Assembly (NCBI GenBank): GCA_015501055.1
Contig: JADNYV010000004.1
Location: 620,001-684,000 of the forward strand
Direction: 5' to 3'
Source of the DNA: Mucidula mucida
Lineage: Eukaryota > Basidiomycota > Agaricomycetes > Agaricales > Physalacriaceae
Length of the DNA stretch: 64,000 bases
Below the pieces are notes generated by a model that saw only the letters and a list, made by a program, of their open reading frames with translations, was not told the DNA's origin and ran no database searches. A program made the position numbers and the translations under genes. Shown in pieces: positions 1-14,665 of the stretch. The first letter of the stretch is position 1. The number at the start of each line of letters is the position of its first letter.

Positions 1-2031
1 CCCGGTATTGACACGGGCGGCGGCATCCTTTGGGCGAAGCAGCAACAACAACATCACCCTTGCTCTCAGTGGATACGAAGACGCCATCTCGGAACCGGCG
101 CGCGACCAAGTTGGTTCGTATGTCATAGAGTGTACGCAAGTCGGCACGATGTCTTTCGGTGAGCGTAGCGGGCTGTATATCGCGAGCCAGAGGACGACCA
201 AACGGGTACCTGGCTGTCGAACCCGGGAAATTCATCAACGCCTCCACCGTGTCATACGATATCACGACCAAATTGTTCACAAACCCAGACCTGACCTTGT
301 AATCCACGATATCGCCGTTGCTACTAATCTTAGCGCTGAAGGTGAGAACCCTTTGTGGCCCGTCCTTGGATCCCAGAGACATTCCGAATCCTTTGTGACC
401 AGTCAAACCGCAGGCAGCATGCTATCGAAAATCAGCGGGTGATATCGTGACATGTGGCGTTCTTCAGCCAATGCAGCGAATGCATGGGTCGGGGGAATAA
501 TTGAACAAGGATCTGCGACATGGACATGAAGCCAACCCCCGTGCGGGTCGCCAGGGATAGGCTCGAAGGATATACCATCATCCAACTCTTTCGCGGTCGA
601 TTCATCAATGACATACACGGGCATATCGCCAAAGTCGTGCCTCACGCTCTCCATCGGATCAGAGGGATAGAAATCCTCGTGTCCAAGAGGTTGAGACGTG
701 GGATTCAAGATGGCCGCGTTGGAAGTGGGGGAGGAGTACTTTTCAATGTGTTTGGTTATCATGGTTTCGACCTGCTCGTCGAAGAAAGGATTGATATGCA
801 CCGTCGCGTCCTGCCAAGGTGGGATGACGCCAAGATCGACTAGAGCCTCATAGCCTTGTGTATGAGCGTAAAGCGACGCGTCATTGTAGAGGCGTTTAAG
901 GATGTTACTCAGTCCGACTGCATATGCCATTGGAAATTCGTCGTACGCTGAAAGCAACGAGTCGACCAGGTAGCGGAGAATGAGAATGTCATTCTCATCC
1001 CAGGAAGGAGACGAGGGAGACTCAAGCACCGAGGGAGGTTCATTAGAGGTTTCGCGTCTGAGCGCGACGACCCTTCCATAAAAGGACGCGCCTTGAGCGC
1101 GAAGCTGTCAAGAGGGCTGCTGCGCTGAGACATCCAGCTGTGAATGGTATTGAGTCGGTTCTTTTCATTGAGAGAGCGGATGACGACGGCGTGCGAGACA
1201 GCAAAATCTCTGCGAGGAATATAAGAGGTGGATTCTTGAGAGATGAAGCGCTGAACGGCTATGAGATCGACGAATGTAGGTTTCTTCTTGAACATGCGGG
1301 TGAGATGAGAGAGTGTTGTTTCGGCACGCTTGTCAGGATCTTTGTTGCGTAAAAGCTCATACGCGTCGTTAAGACCAGCTTGCGCGTCAAACGTAGCCTG
1401 TGAGATGGTGGGGGCGAGTTGGGTGAGGTATTTGAGAACGCGGAGCCGGGCTTTGTGTTGGTGGTCCGAGTTGGGTACCAACTCTGAGCCACAGCGACTG
1501 GCGAGGTCGGATGAGATGAGGCCAGGAATGGAGAACTGGACCATGTCCCCGAGGTGGTAGAGCACATCGCCTGCCTGGGTTAATGTGACTGTATGAAGCT
1601 GACGGCCGCGATATTGTTGTCCAAGGACGACGCCACAGCTCGACGTGCGGTTAGGACTAGAACACATGGTAAGCAGGCAGCCTTGATACAAAGAACCAAA
1701 CATACCCGCCAATTTCGAGAAAATCGCCGGGCTGGAGGTCGAATTCGTTTCGACTGTCATCCCAGCCATAGTCCATATTGCTATTTGAGACATCGCCAAC
1801 CTCCGTCGATGGTGGCCGTCCTGTCTCGAATTTTATGGTCGACTCGAATCCTCGCCGTCGTTGTCTGCCGCTAACTTCGTCAGTCACGTCGCGCTCTTCG
1901 ACGCCTTTCTTGATGAGCTTGCGGGCGAGCGTCTCAAGCCTTTGAGTCTCTACGGCTGGAGCAGCATAGGTCCTACAATGGACGCGCAAAGACGTCGACG
2001 CCCAGCATCTGCGACGCACAATAGTGTACAT
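1..2031 (-). CDS. RNB-family 3'-5' exoribonuclease, mitochondrial type (Dss1/cyt-4-like), 3' end outside window
   Basis: Predicted processive 3'-5' exoribonuclease, probably the catalytic subunit of mitochondrial RNA turnover. The start at 2031 opens a basic, Arg-rich leader (MYTIVRRRCWASTSLR...) that reads as a mitochondrial presequence; a further ATG at 2064 is less likely. An N-terminal region with PGDFLEIGG spans the first intron (donor near 1710). The RNB core lies at about 430-700 with IDESTAKELDDGIS, the Asp cluster typical of metal binding in RNase II enzymes, followed by GGWLHVHVADP. The sequence runs off the window at 1, so the C-terminus is missing. Two single-base frame breaks occur, near 1091 (the LKG|ASFYGRVV junction) and near 408 (MLPA|GLTGHKGF). 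Both are repaired by one extra G on the coding strand, and homologous-looking protein continues beyond each. The gene is head-to-head with the next one, with 62 bp between start codons. The family call is firm; the organelle assignment is inferred from the leader. Confidence 0.8.
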
Positions 2032-2093
2032 GCAGTACAAGGTCAAGAAATTTTGGATCGGCACTCCGGCCCGTACTCTTTTCCCTCATCATC

Positions 2094-3025
2094 ATGTTCA
2101 AACGCGTCGACCGCCGTCTCAAGCGCAAGGCCGAGCAGGAGGAGCTCGGCATTGATAGTGAACTAAAGGAGGCTCTTGGTCTACCAGAAACAGACTCTGA
2201 TGAATCGGAGTCGGACAGTGATTCTGACGATGACGGGCAAGAGGACAATCCGGACGATGATGAAAACGACGACAGGCAGGAGGAAGACGATGGCCGGGGT
2301 GACGAACAGTCGTCTTCTGACGAGGCTGATGAGGACGTCCATATGACAGTGAAGCAGGTCCTCGCCAATCCCCTTCATCCCAGTCCTTCCAACTCAGACA
2401 TAACAAAATGCTTCATTTGCCCCGGAAAACTACTGAAGAACGAGACAATGATCCAACTTCATCTTAAATCCAAAGCATGTACTCTATTGCCATCTCTCAA
2501 ATTCGCTGTAACTAATGCACTGAATTAGCATCACATCCGACGCGTATCGCAATTCTCTAAGAGCTCTAAAAAGTGCGAAGACCCTGAAAGCAATGCGAGG
2601 CAATACCTTCCTGGAAGAAAAGAGCTAACTCCCCGCGAAGGACTGTCTAAACGAGAAGAGAAAAGGGTGAATTGACTTGCAACTCCTGAATATTCTCTCA
2701 CGTGTCCCACAGTTGGCACGGCGCGCTCTGCAGGCCAAGAGAAGGGTGCGTACCCATTTTGTTTTCCCATAAGCTCAAGATGTTGAGGACTTGATCGCAG
2801 GACGAGAGAAAAATTGCCATCGAGGCCAGACGCGCCAAACGGGGCTCTGAGCCTGCGGCTTCGGCAAGGAAAGACGGCAAACCGTCCAAGCCATACAAAG
2901 ATTCACCGAAAAAGAAGAAAATCCCAACCAGCGGTGATGGGGAGTCCAAGTCCTCAAAGAAAAAGGCTGCCGCGGACTCAAACCCTCGGCCTAAAAAGAA
3001 ACGGAAAGTGGAAGGGAAAATCTAA
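2094..3025 (+). CDS. Nuclear acidic/Lys-rich protein with a Cys2-His2-type finger
   Basis: I do not recognise a named family. The protein begins MFKRVDRRLKRK, followed by a long acidic Asp/Glu/Ser tract. Then comes a zinc-finger-like segment (KCFICPGKLLKNETMIQLHL...) with two Cys and downstream His, and a Lys-rich tail ending PKKKRKVEGKI. Four exons are proposed. Intron 1 (2475-2528) appears to use a GC-AG boundary, because only that choice keeps HIRRV in frame after the finger. Intron 2 starts after EEKR (donor near 2668) and ends before LARRAL. Intron 3 starts after AKRR and ends before DERKIA. The final exon stops at 3023-3025. The PKKKRKV stretch is a textbook monopartite nuclear localisation signal. 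Acidic tract, finger and Lys-rich tail together suggest a nucleolar or chromatin protein, but this is inference. Confidence 0.65.
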
Positions 3026-3102
3026 TGATTGAGTTTGCGACTGTACACTATATCTACCTGTATTGTATCGCCAGCACAAGTGCTTTGTTCACTTTCAATT
3101 CC

Positions 3103-3130
3103 AAGTTTGAAGTTTGAACAAGTTTGAACA
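3103..3130. repeat. Short tandem repeat, AGTTTGAACA unit
   Basis: A 10-bp unit (AGTTTGAACA) is present as two perfect copies at 3111-3130, preceded by a partial copy from 3103. It lies in the 150-bp spacer upstream of the next start codon (3178). It may be simple slippage; no function is implied. Confidence 0.7.
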
Positions 3131-3177
3131 ATGGCAAACGTTACCATCACGTCACGCTAACTCTACCAGAAACCACA

Positions 3178-3968
3178 ATGAGCTCGCGTCTGGTATACCG
3201 CGGAGGGCTTTCTCTACCCGACTCTCATGTCATCCTTGACGGAATCGCATTTTCTGCACTCTTGAGTGCCCCAGTACCTTATTGCAAAATCCGCTTGCCC
3301 TCGCTCTCGAATCTCTCCGCGGCATTCCTCTCAGATTTATTGCCCTAATCCGACTAGGAGATGTCTATTACGACTCCAAAGCGACGCCCCCAATAGTCAT
3401 GGATATTCATCCGCAGGCACTCTTGTCCCAAGTATATTTCAGCAACATATTTTGCCTGGACCCCGAGCGTGCGCTCTCATCAGGAATACACGTCGCGTTA
3501 GGCGACACCGACGCGACAAACATTGTCATTTACGCGTCAAAACTCGGGAAAGACGAGATACGCCTGATGGCAGCGCGTATAACACCTCCCCCTTCCCTTT
3601 TACCGCGTCCTGATGATCCCACCCCGCGTCGGCCCCCGCCAATTCTCAGCGCAAAAGGCAGAGACCTTTTCCCACCCCTGCCCATGGCACTTCCGCCGAA
3701 GCCTCTCAAGGCGCAGCCGCAGTTCAAGGTCCCATTAGATCCTGTCCCTACCATGGAGCGCAAAAACAAGGACATTGTCAAGGCTATCGTCGTTCGCAAT
3801 ATCCCAACAAGCACCCTCCCAAAAACGCATCCAGAGTACAAGGATACGTTTCAATGGATATATCGCGGCGTTTGCTTTGCACTTCGTGGAGATATCAAAA
3901 CGAAACCGGTGGATGAAGAGAATGCGAGTCGATTGGCGAAGGTTCATATTGGGATGTATGTGAAATGA
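3178..3968 (+). CDS. Sld7 C-terminal-domain-like protein
   Basis: Likely replication-initiation accessory protein (Sld7 works with Sld3 at origins in yeast). The start at 3178 gives MSSRLVYRGGLSLPDSHVIL. The middle (LLSQVYFSNIF...) and a proline-rich linker (PPPSLLPRPDDPTPRR) lead to a C-terminal block, NKDIVKAIVVRNIPTS...HPEYKDTFQWIYRGVCFALR. That block resembles the Sld7_C domain as I know it from basidiomycete proteins. The frame changes between about 3255 and 3282. Adding one C to the run at 3268-3272 joins ...FSALLSAP to STLLQNPLALALE without any intron. A 38-nt intron (3229-3266) would also restore frame but would delete conserved-looking residues and is unusually short. The family call rests on motif memory. 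Confidence 0.6.
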
Positions 3969-4259
3969 GGTTGGATCGAGTGCGTCTCCATGCTCACCTG
4001 TCGCACTATTACTCAGTCTGACAGTCTTCAAGATCGTTATTAGTACCAGGTGGCTGCTTCGATTTGACTCTGTTTAGAACAATGTCGCGAACCATTTCGT
4101 GAAGCATCTGAGCCGTCGAGGCGGAGACGTGGGAGCAGGATTATCTCAATGTGCCATCAGGAGTTCCTGGCGTTCTTTTATTGAAATTTAGTGATATCGA
4201 GAGCAGGAGTTGATTATACCCAATTCAAAGACCGAAAAGATTGCATTGAAAAAGTGGTT

Positions 4260-6075
4260 TCAAAATTGTCTGGGTATCATACACCCTGAGCCAACAGCCA
4301 TCAAAGCAAGCATTGACATGATGATATAGACCATGAACCCGCCAGCCAAGTTCCTGTCAAGAGTCATCGAAAATAAGGACGATGCTAGAGCGGGCGCAAC
4401 CCCTCTTAGGCCTGATGATAGCATCTGCGCAAGGCCGTTCACCGTCCCCAGTACCGCCGGATCTGGTGCACTTTGAACGATCAAGACCTGAATGGCGGCT
4501 GGACGCATCATATGTTAGAATCGATGAAAGTCAGAGCAAGGAAACGATATACCTAAGCCAGTCGATATGACCAAAATGCTAGTCAAATGGAAAACGATCA
4601 GCATCCAAACCAACGCGTCCACCTTTCCTGCGAGCTCTGCGAAAAAGCTCTCAAACGAGAACGCAAGAGTCCCTACGAAGAACACCACCGCTGATCCAAT
4701 GAATACCCTGCGTTCCCCGAAACGGCGCAGAATCCTGCCTGTACACAAAATTTGGAGCAACGCATTCACAAACCCCCACGTAGCCATGATAACACCTATT
4801 TTGTATGGTGTGAATCCGAGTCCCCCTTCAGTAATTGGAGTCGAATACATAAGGGGAAAGAGCACGGTGTAGCCCATGGATAGAAAGAAGAGCCAGCCGT
4901 AGTTCGCTGTAGTTATCAGTACGCCCCAAGTCACTATTTGACGAAGGCTGGGTCTCTTGGACTGACGTTCCGCTCCGTCACAGTCATTGTTGGAGTCTAT
5001 AGTTCCATAAGTGGTCTCGGAGCCATCAAAAAGACCATGGGTCTCCGCGTTGCATGGGCGTTCATGCCGTGTGGCGCTGGGGAGCGTCTACAGAGGCTCG
5101 TTGTGGGGGTGCCTTGTAAAGAAGAAAGCGGGCCCACCTCTTGTAGAGAGAAGAACGCACATATGAAGACTGACAGGGATAACATGGCTGCCACTCCACA
5201 GGGAAGAATATACGGGTAATCTCGGAAGAGAGCAAGCTTTCCAAATGTATTCGGCCATCGTTCGGCGGGATTAGCAAGTACTCCTCCAACAACCGGCCTA
5301 GGAGCGCTACAAGTAAGTTTAAGGAGAGAGAAGTTGGAAGGCTCCGCACCCAATAGCATTTCCTAGCCCCCACATGACAGGCATGAGCGCGTATACATCG
5401 CCAATGCGATGCGAATCTACTAACTGAATGCATCATAAGCGATCAACAAACATAACGAAAGTCTACAAAATGAGTACGCACCTCAGCTAGAATCGTCTTC
5501 GCTACTCCTATATAACACGCTCGTAATCAAGTGTGCGGAGAAAACTGGATCTCGCATACCAATGTTTCCGTTGAAGATCCCTTGAAATGCCCGAAATGCC
5601 AGCAGCCACCAAAAGTTTGATGATAGCCCAAAGCCCAGGAGAGAAAGTGACAGCCCGAGTGGACCTCATAGAATCATGACTGCTTTGTTATCGTCTTCTG
5701 AAACACCGCATACCAAGGAGAAGGATGGGCCGTCTTCCATACACGTCTGAGGCTCGTCCCCAAAAAGCGACTGTTAGGCATTCGGTGAGGAAAAATACAG
5801 ATCCCTGTAGCACAATAATGTCGTTGTCTCTTCCATGAGCATGTTAACCTACAATGATCCCAGAGTAATAGCTACCAAGATTGTCAGCAACCTTCCTCAA
5901 ACTTGAATCGGCATCCTTACCCAACTTTCGATTCATGGCCTCCAGTGACGCCCGTTCGACGTATACAGTCAGGCAACCAAGACAGAATGACGGTCCCCGA
6001 AAGAGGCTCTATAAGCTGTATCCCGTACACAATGGCGAGCTGCCACTTGGGTAAGGGATTGGTCGCAGAGTCCAT
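4260..6075 (-). CDS. Major facilitator superfamily transporter (DHA1/ZIFL-like)
   Basis: Polytopic membrane transporter, probably proton-coupled efflux of a small molecule; the substrate is unknown. The start at 6075 (MDSATNPLPKWQLAIVYGIQ) enters TM1, with EPLSGTVILSWLP...TGVTGG. The conserved loop 2-3 motif GRASDVYGRRPILLLG is readable on the minus strand at about 5715-5790. It is followed by GFGLSSNFWWLLAFRAFQG and IFNGNIG, the TM4 family signature. Later exons give GGVLANPAERWP (about 5220-5330), YILPCGVAAMLSLSVFICAFFSLQE, and two membrane-rich C-terminal exons (4556-4934 and 4260-4511) ending MIPRQF. At least eight short introns are needed. The pattern fits the zinc-induced-facilitator-like/YCR023c group of fungal MFS proteins. 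It is divergent from the DUF427 gene, with 379 bp between start codons. Confidence 0.8.
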
Positions 6076-6407
6076 GATGAGCGCAGAGAGCAGGTACGAG
6101 TGATGTTCGTATTCGCATACAGACGTTAATAACACGGATCAGCGACGTACATCATGTGGAGAGCTTGGGGAGTACACGGCAATAACAGCGCCGCTGTCAC
6201 TCTCAACCGCGCCACCATATGATGTTAACATTCATTCAAGACGTCCAAGCAGGAAAGGAAGACTTGTGCTCCATGTCCTGGTATGTGTCTCCGAGGCTGC
6301 CAGTGCCCACTCAGACGGCGAGATCGTGGCTGAGTTAATCAAGAACGCGCGATCACTTCGATCGCAAGCTTACAACTGACCTCATGAATAAGCCCGATGC
6401 ACTCTCT

Positions 6408-6414
6408 TATATAT
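6408..6414 (+). promoter_or_regulatory. TATA-like element of the DUF427 gene
   Basis: TATATAT lies 41 nt before the start codon at 6455, in a spacing that allows a short 5' leader. It is recognised by eye only. Confidence 0.4.
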
Positions 6415-6454
6415 CGGGTCTTCAAGTTCCCATAACGTCTTACGCATAGCACCC

Positions 6455-7351
6455 ATGGCTCCATCACTCACTGGAAACATCGAAGACTCACATAAACGTA
6501 TCCGCGTCCTCTTTGGCGGCCAATTCATCGTCGATTCGCACAAAGCCAAGCTCGTGTACTCCCTCCCTCCATTCCCGTACACAACTCTCATTCTGACCTG
6601 TACTTATGTAGCTGGGAACATAGATTCTACCCCTTGTACTACTTCCCTATCGAGGAGCTTCCTACCAACTTCATCCAGGGCAAGCGCACCGTAGAAGACC
6701 ACGACCTGTACGATGTAGTGGCCGATAATACTGCTCTCAAAGAAGGCACGTTAAAAGTGTACACCTCTGGAGACCGAGCAGGGCTGTTCAATATCCAGTC
6801 TGGCGCCATGGACGCGTGGTTTGAAGAAGATGAGAAGATTTATGTCCATCCTAAAGACCCTTACAAGGTATGACGTCTTCTGGCGGGCGCTGCTTGATTC
6901 TCTTCTAACCATTTCGCCTACAGCGTGTGGACGTACTTCAGTCTTCCAAGCACATCCGGGTCGAAGTGGATGGTGTTGAAGTAGCCAACACGACGAAGCC
7001 TCGACTGCTTTTCGAAACCTCATTGATCACCCGGACATATTTTCCGATGACTGACTGCCGGCTTGACTTGCTCGTGCCTTCAGAGCTCAAGACAGGCTGT
7101 CCTTACAAGGTCAGGGAAGTTCTGTTCTCTTGCGGGCTTCACTCACATCTGCTACGTATAAGGGAGAAGCGAGCTACTATCACATTTCAGTATCTCCCAA
7201 CCATCGAAAGGAGAATGTGGTGTGGTGGTACAGGAATGCCAATCTCGAATGCGCCGCAATAAACGGCTTCCTGGCTTTCTATGATGAAAAGGTGGATGTT
7301 TGGGTTGACGGCGTAAAACAGGAACAACCATCGTCTGGAGTGCGAGCGTAG
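6455..7351 (+). CDS. DUF427 domain protein (two repeats)
   Basis: Cytosolic protein of unknown activity with the DUF427 fold. Exons are 6455-6555, 6612-6867, 6924-7109 and 7163-7351; all junctions are in frame and use GT-AG. The N-terminal half (IRVLFGGQFIVDSHKAKLVWEH...YYFPIEEL) and C-terminal half (IRVEVDGVEVANTTKPRLLFET...) show the same V-x-F/V-x-G...D/N-x-x-K pattern, so the protein carries two diverged copies. The family signature CPYKGEASYYHISV spans the last intron, and FLAFYDEKVDVWVDG closes the domain. Basic and acidic residues are evenly spread, and there is no signal peptide or membrane segment. DUF427 proteins are common in bacteria and fungi, but no reaction is established to my knowledge. 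Confidence 0.88.
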
Positions 7352-7467
7352 GTGCACATCTCGATAAAGAATATGTATTGTCACAAAATCCTCAGAGATC
7401 ATATGTATAAAAGTAATTTGAATCGAACTGATCACGCAACACGAATGTCTTCACGACCTCTGCCAGA

Positions 7468-10745
<3,278 letters not shown>

Positions 10746-10966
10746 TAGTAACAAAGGCTTAGTTAAACATTCAGCAGTAAAATAAGGCATACAATCTGCA
10801 GAACGTTTGCCAGACATGCTTGACAGACGTTGACAACAATGAAGGCGTAAAGAGAACAAGTGACAACGGTTCCGATGACAGAATTGACTGCTGAATAATC
10901 TTCGGATCTCGGACCGGTAGGTCTAATGACCGTGATGTAGTGAGGCAAATTTTCCCTTCAGCATCT

Positions 10967-12911
10967 ATGAGCAGTCTCGTCTCGTCCGTCGCATGGGTAC
11001 GACGCGGCGTATCCGTCCGACATCCCCCAAAATACGTCCTTGATGATAAAGAACTTGAACGAGTGAGCGGTCTGGCCCGCATCGAACTCGAGGATGCTCG
11101 CATCGAGCTGCAGCGCGCACATGAAGCTGCCAAATCGATGGGAAAAGGTGCAGAGACGGAGGGTATGGAGGACCTGGAGGTAGATTCAGATGATGACGAG
11201 GCCAATTGGGTAGAGTGAGCAGTTTTTCCGATAAAAGATGGCACACCTTACCAATTTTCATCGAGGCAGCGACGACGAGGCCATGGACGTGGATGGTGCT
11301 CCGGTAGTGGAGGACAAGGACGATCTATCAAAATATAATATGGAGAACTACGACGATGACGCTGAACCAGATGGTGAATTCTTTGTATACACGATCGTGT
11401 TGTTTGCTCAATACCTCTAATATAGCTATCGGTCCGTTTTCCAACATAAAGGGCCTTACATACTACAAGGATAACGAAGAGGATCCCTACATAACATTAA
11501 AAGAGGTAAGCTTGCTCACTATATCAAAATCCTTTTATTGACATTGACTACAGGAAGACGACAATGAACGAGAAGATCTTGAAATTCTTCCCACCGACAA
11601 CGTCCTCGTCGTCGCAAGACAGAGGATGAGATATCTCAACTGGACATCTATGTATACGAGGAATCGCAGGACAATCTCTACGTCCACCACGACCTCATGC
11701 TGCCCAATTTTCCTCTCTGCCTTGAATGGCTAGATTTCCCTCCCGCTTCATCTTCATCTAACAACGACCCAACTAAAAGTGGATTTGGTAACTACATCGC
11801 CGTTGGCACACTTGACCCAGAAATCGAAATATGGTCTCTGGACGTAGTCGAAGCCATGTATCCCAATACCGTCCTTGGCCGTCCTGATATCAGCAAAGCC
11901 CATATACCCGTACCCTCAGGCAGTGGCAAAAAGAAGAAGAAGAGAATGAAGGCACGCTCAACAGAAAAGGCCTATCATGTCGACGCGGTCTTGGGATTGA
12001 GCTGGAACAAGGTTCAACGAAATCTCTTGGCGAGTGCGAGCGCCGATAGAACTGTGAAGCTCTGGGATTTGAGTAGAGATCCGTCGATGAATGGAGAGGA
12101 CGGTAGCGACGCAGGCGCGATTCGGAGCTTTGACGTTCACAAGGATAAGGTGCAAGCCGTGCAATGGAACGAGAAGAATCCCAGTGTTCTATTAACAGGC
12201 AGCTACGATCGCACCGTCCGAACGTTTGATTCTCGTTCGCCGGATGCTGGTGTTGGCGCCTTTTTGGGTAGCGATGTCGAGGCGCTTCGTTGGGATCCTT
12301 GGGAAGAAGCTGGATTCTATGTAAGTCATTCTCCGCTAATGTTTTGACCCGTTTTACCAACACATCCAGGTGTCTCTCGAAAATGGTCTTGTACTCAATT
12401 ACGACGTACGAAATCTACCCTCAAACCTCGAAACTCCATCACCAGCAAGGTTCACGCTATCTGCCCACGATGGCGCTGCATCTGCGTTGGATGTCAACCC
12501 GCATATACGAGGATGTCTCGCAACCGGTGGAACAGACAAACTTGTGAAAATCTGGAATGTAGCCGACGACGACTCCAATGGGAAGAAAAACGTCACCTTA
12601 GTGACATCCCGAGACTTGGGCGTGGTACGTACTCTTCTTAATCATTCCGTACAAGTCTGTTAACCTCGGTGCAGGGCAAAGTATTCTCAGCTGTATTCTC
12701 TCCTGACGATCCTCTTACTCTCGCAGCTGGAGGGTCCAAGGCCAAGATGCAGATCTGGGATGTCGCAGCCAACTTTGGGGCCAGAAAGGCTTTCGGCGCA
12801 AAGTTGAAAGAGGCGGGCAAGGTCTTAAGGGAGAGGGAAGAAAAAGAGGGTGGGCATAGTGGTGTCGTTGGTCTCGCAAGCGACGATGAGGGATCAGACG
12901 AGGAGGATTAA
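10967..12911 (+). CDS. PWP1: Periodic tryptophan protein PWP1, WD40 ribosome-biogenesis factor
   Basis: Nucleolar WD-repeat protein needed for large-subunit ribosome maturation. Exons: 10967-11214, 11270 to about 11370, a short exon with IGPFSNIKGLTYYKDN, 11554-12320, 12370-12624 and 12675-12911. The N-terminus (SSVAWVRRGVSVRHPPKYVLDDKELERV) matches the family, followed by the acidic linker DSDDDEANW. WD repeats include GTLDPEIEIWSLD, LLASASADRTVKLWDLS, VLLTGSYDRTVRTFDSR, CLATGGTDKLVKIWNV and LAAGGSKAKMQIWDV. The tail is acidic (SDDEGSDEED). Near 11616 the frame changes from VLVVA to TEDEISQLD; one extra A (GCAAGACAG read as GCAAAGACAG) restores the expected protein. PWP1 is conserved and probably essential, so a sequencing deletion is more likely than a real lesion. 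Confidence 0.93.
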
Positions 12912-13124
12912 GACTAGTGTACGACAAGATGAAGTCTTGTAGATGGCGTACGTGACATGCAATATGCATGGTTTACTGAGAATAGTGGGATGCTTTTCAG
13001 ACTAAGGCGAGATTCAAGCAGGATGCTCAAAGGCCCGGTCCTCGAGGGTATCAATTGTGCATTAACTAGTGTATGTATGCGTTCAAGATTATGCAATGTT
13101 CGTAATGCGAGGCCTCAACGTCCT

Positions 13125-14665
13125 TTATACATGAGACTGCTGGTTGCCCACAGACTCATGCCGGCCTTCTCTCCACACTTCTTCCAAAGAACCAGGACCT
13201 CCTCTGCGTACAGTCCCGTCCAAATCATTATCTCCAGTGTCAGAGTTCAAATATTGGCCAGAAGCCCTCAGCGGAAGATCCTGCGATTCATCTCGTTTGA
13301 TACGAGGTGAGTACGGACGATGAGATAACTCAGATGCGAGACTGGGATAGTACTGGCGGTAGGCAAAATACCCCATGACTGTCCCGAGGATTGAGCCGAC
13401 TAAGATGTCGTGCCAATGGTCTGAAAGGAAATGGTTTGCTTCATTGTGATCATGACGCAAAGGACGTACGGCGGTAATCCATGCTTCGGGAGACAGCCAC
13501 GAGGGACGCGCCTGCAAATGGTAAAAGTGCCAACCAGGCTTTGCCCTACATGAAAATGTAAGGAAGCTGTACGGTGCAAAATGAGGGAGTGCTATACAGT
13601 ATGTCCTCGTTTGTCGAAGAGATGCAGTTTGCCGGCAAGGTAGAAGGATAAAAAACCCAGACCGGCGAAAGACACTGCGTGACGGGTCAACACTCCGCGT
13701 CATGCGCCAATGCAGATCCAAAACGTACAGCTAGAATGTCCAGAAGGGAAGCTTCTGAAGCCGTCGCGGAGGATCGCATTGTCTGTTTGGGTACATATGG
13801 TCCAGTTGGAGAGTCCGAAGACAGGATCCACCGAGCCAGGAGGTGGCTGACAGCGGTCAACGATATCTGTTCAGAAAATTAGACAAAATGTGACCTTTCT
13901 ACTTTTCAAGACACGCATACCGGGGCGAGGGCGACCAACTGTTATCTTCGTGATTTGTGTGAATGCACCAGTGAGAGCAAGTCCGAGAATGACTGAGGAC
14001 AATTAGACTTTGGAGTGGGCATGTTTTAAAACTGGCGTACGTCCAAGAGTGCCTAGAACGGGGTTAATTTGAGTGTGGCGGAGGATTGTAACCGACCACT
14101 TACTATTGTGGAGATCCCACCATGAGCGGATAGTCGCCAAATTGATGAGAGGTTGTAGTACAAGCGGTGCAACGAAACAGATCAAGAACAGGGCAAGATT
14201 CTGTGTAATGTATGAATAGGGATGGTTTCATTTTAGTTGAAGTCAAATACCGGAATGCGTTCATGGACAGCATATCTGAAGATCATGAAACCTGATACAA
14301 CTCGCCACACAGTAACGCGCTTACGGATGTCGGAGACTGGATTGGAGAAAAATGTCAAAATATTGATAACTGCTAGTGCAGCACGTACGATGTGTCCTCA
14401 AGAGAAAATACGCGTCGGTATCCTTCAATCACATCAAGTGAAAAGAATGCTGCACTGTGAAGCTCTCGGTAAATATCTTCTGCCAATACTGAGTTTCGTA
14501 CGCGAGGGCCACAGTGATGATCCTAGGATATGGACACGTTAGAAAACGTTGAATCTCTATAGCGGTGACATACCAGTCTGGAGCGTAAGACAGAATCAGT
14601 CGGCGTCGTCGTATTGCTGACATGGGCCGTACGCGCGTTCGTAAATGGGAAGAGGTGGATGACAT
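13125..14665 (-). CDS. PAP2-type lipid phosphate phosphatase (Dpp1/Lpp1-like)
   Basis: Integral-membrane phosphatase acting on phosphatidate or diacylglycerol pyrophosphate, probably at the vacuole or ER. All three catalytic blocks are visible after splicing. C1 is KITVGRPRP (about 13920-13960) and C2 is FPSGHSS (about 13735-13765, interrupted by an intron after the Ser). C3 is SDHWHDILVGSILG (about 13385-13430), with the catalytic His and Asp. The protein starts MSSTSSHLRTRVRPMSAIRRRR at 14665, then YAPDW, ITVALAAAFFSLDVIEGYRR, HPYAVHERIP and LALFLICFVAPLVLQPLINL, which fit TM1-TM3 of the family. About nine exons; every junction is in frame with GT-AG. No frame break was seen, so this is one of the intact genes. 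The C-terminal 60 residues are polar (ELSHRPYSPRIKRDES...). Confidence 0.9.
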
